DNA from: Cystobacter fuscus DSM 2262
Lineage (GTDB): Bacteria > Myxococcota > Myxococcia > Myxococcales > Myxococcaceae
Length of the DNA: 64,000 bases
Assembly (NCBI RefSeq): GCF_000335475.2
Contig: NZ_ANAH02000074.1
Location: 1-64,000, forward strand
Direction of reading: 5' to 3'
Positions 62,792 to 64,000 of this stretch are shown here, piece after piece. The notes under the pieces are model-generated. The model was not told where the DNA came from. It did no database searches and worked only from the letters and a program-made list of their open reading frames with translations. The position numbers and the translations under genes were made by a program. Position 1 is the first letter of the stretch. Every line of letters starts with the position of its first letter.

Positions 62792-63355
62792 GTGCAGACT
62801 CCGGGTCATGCGGTACTCAACCTCGCGCTCCTGGGCGGCCATGCGTCCCCCGCGCTCGCCGTCCCCATCCTCGTGGGAGCGGTGTTGCCGGACGTGCCCA
62901 TCGCCGTGCTCTACCTGCGCGAGCGCTACGTGCGCGGCCTGAGCGACGAGCGCATCTGGAGCGAGAGCTACCAGCGCCCCTTCTGGCTCAACCTCATCCA
63001 TGGCGCGCACTCCCTGCCCCTGTCGCTCCTGGGAGGAGTCGTGGCGCTGGCACTGGGAGTGGCGCCCCTGGCCGCCTTCTTCGCCAGCGTCTTCCTGCAC
63101 GCCCTGGCGGACTTCCCCCTGCACGTGCATGACGCCCACCGTCACTTCCTGCCCTTCAGTCAGTACCGCTTCATCAGCCCCATCTCCTACTGGGACGTGC
63201 GCTACCACGGCCGCGCGGTGGCGCTCGGCGAGGCGCTGCTCGTGCTCGGCGTGTCGGCGTGGCTGTGGCCGCGCGTCCCGGGGGCCGCGCGCGCGGGGCT
63301 CGCCGCCGTGACGGTATGGTACGCCATCAACTACTGGAAGAGCTTCCCGAGATGA
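62792..63355 (+). CDS. YdjM-like integral membrane protein
   Basis: 187 residues from GTG 62792. Four to five membrane helices. GHAVLNLALLG, VGAVLPDVPIAVLY, HGAHSLPL and HALADFPLHVHDAHRHFLPFSQYRFISPISYWD place His and Asp residues at membrane edges as in the YbcI/YdjM group (PF04307-like putative metal-dependent hydrolases). The match is by motif pattern only. Its stop overlaps the next ATG (ATGA). Confidence 0.78.
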   Translation: MQTPGHAVLNLALLGGHASPALAVPILVGAVLPDVPIAVLYLRERYVRGLSDERIWSESYQRPFWLNLIHGAHSLPLSLLGGVVALALGVAPLAAFFASVFLHALADFPLHVHDAHRHFLPFSQYRFISPISYWDVRYHGRAVALGEALLVLGVSAWLWPRVPGAARAGLAAVTVWYAINYWKSFPR

Positions 63356-64000
63356 TGACGCCGCTGGCCTCGTGCGCCGCGCACTGGGTGGAGCTGAGCG
63401 CGGCGGCCGCCGCCCTGCTGGTGCTCGTGAAGGCCGTCAAATACCGCGACTTCACCGAGACGCCCGCGCTGCTCTGGGAGGACGTGGGGTGGGTGGTGCT
63501 CGGGGAGCTGGCCGTGGCGCTGCTCGCCCTATGCGGCCCGGTGGGGCACGTGGTGGGCACGCTCGCGGGCACGCTGCTCTTCGCCGCGCTGTGGCTGGAC
63601 GCGGTGCTCTTCCGCGTCTTCACCATCGAGCTGGGCCCGGGGGGCGTGGGCAGCGTCATCCTCTCCGTGCTGTACCGGGAGCTGGCCGAGCTGGCCTTCG
63701 CCCGCCGCTTCTTCGCCGCCCACCGCTTCTTCGCCACGCTGCCCCTCACCGCGCTGCTCGTCCACGCGGGCGTGCCGCTCGCGCCGCCCGGAGCCCCCTC
63801 GGTGGGACTCGCCCTCGTGCTCGGCGCCGGGCTGAGCCTCACCGCCGCCACCAGCGCGCCCGCGCGCGCGCGCCGGCAGGTGTTCGCCGCCAGTGCGCTG
63901 CTCGTCCTGGCCGCCCTGGCCGGGGGGTTGGCGCCGCCGCTCGCCCTGGCACTGGCCGTGGCGGGCCTGGGCACGTGGGCCGGGGTGGGGCTCGTGCCCT
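63352..64000 (+). CDS. N-terminus of a polytopic membrane protein, cut by window end
   Basis: Open frame of at least 216 residues with no stop up to the window end, starting at ATG 63352 overlapping the previous stop (a second ATG follows at once). Several membrane helices (LSAAAAALLVLVKAV, WVVLGELAVALLALCG, VVGTLAGTLLFAALWLDAVLFRVF, LPLTALLVHAGVPL, SALLVLAALAGG). DAVLFRVFTIELGPGG and the layout resemble the membrane part of sulfatase/LTA-synthase-type proteins, whose catalytic domain would lie past the end. Assignment tentative. Confidence 0.7.
   Translation, partial: MMTPLASCAAHWVELSAAAAALLVLVKAVKYRDFTETPALLWEDVGWVVLGELAVALLALCGPVGHVVGTLAGTLLFAALWLDAVLFRVFTIELGPGGVGSVILSVLYRELAELAFARRFFAAHRFFATLPLTALLVHAGVPLAPPGAPSVGLALVLGAGLSLTAATSAPARARRQVFAASALLVLAALAGGLAPPLALALAVAGLGTWAGVGLVP

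Noticed and set aside
1-64000. tRNA, rRNA, insertion sequences, prophage genes
   Set aside because: I saw no transposase, integrase, terminal inverted repeats, rRNA or tRNA-like sequence in the window.

Overview
The window is about 64 kb of very GC-rich DNA with dense, often 4-bp-overlapping genes. The gene content points to a myxobacterium of the Cystobacterineae (Archangium/Cystobacter type). Supporting features are many PAS/GAF/CHASE3 histidine kinases, a complete chemosensory operon with a hybrid CheA, PilZ pairs, TonB-domain/TonB-receptor fusion proteins, many lipoproteins, a CrtI carotenoid desaturase and secreted lytic enzymes. Species cannot be fixed from the sequence alone.

Layout: 0.2-3.7 kb, a secreted DNase-I-fold/FG-GAP protein and a GH76 glycosidase, followed by a stray copy of the FG-GAP gene's 3' end. 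4.3-8.4 kb, a 1348-residue protein built on three near-identical 600-bp tandem repeats. 9.1-16.9 kb, RIO-type kinase, CrtI desaturase, PAS histidine kinase, cation/H+ antiporter with USP domains, and an HTH-EIIA fusion regulator. 17.6-25.1 kb, cheW-cheR(TPR)-cheW-mcp-cheA(REC)-cheB, all overlapping by 4 bp, with flanking signalling genes. 27-30.5 kb, outer-membrane-like protein and lipoprotein beta-glucosidase, two PilZ proteins, CutA. 30.5-38 kb, a frameshifted NTF2-like gene, a sigma54-preceded secreted-looking protein, a hemolysin III homologue, a YopT-type (C58) cysteine protease and a three-gene kinase/receiver operon. 38.2-41.3 kb, an S9 peptidase homologue without catalytic Ser and His, and TerC.

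41.4-52.1 kb is the most interesting part. A Fur/Zur-family regulator is followed by zinc-free paralogues of ribosomal proteins S18, L33, L28 and S14, then by one membrane-anchored protein and four lipoproteins that share an H-x-C-x-H domain, then by a TonB receptor with partner lipoproteins. Five copies of one palindrome (TGCAAY-N3-RTTGCA) lie in exactly the three regulatory regions that would drive these genes. I read the block as a zinc-starvation (Zur) regulon that combines zinc-sparing ribosomes with an outer-membrane zinc acquisition system that includes an apparently undescribed lipoprotein family.

52.2-64 kb holds a LEA-like secreted protein, a propeller lipoprotein, a metallophosphoesterase, a duplicated-domain protein and a frameshifted neighbour, a multi-PAS histidine kinase, a second TonB-domain/TonB-receptor fusion with an adjacent HTH regulator, and two membrane-protein genes, the last cut by the window end.
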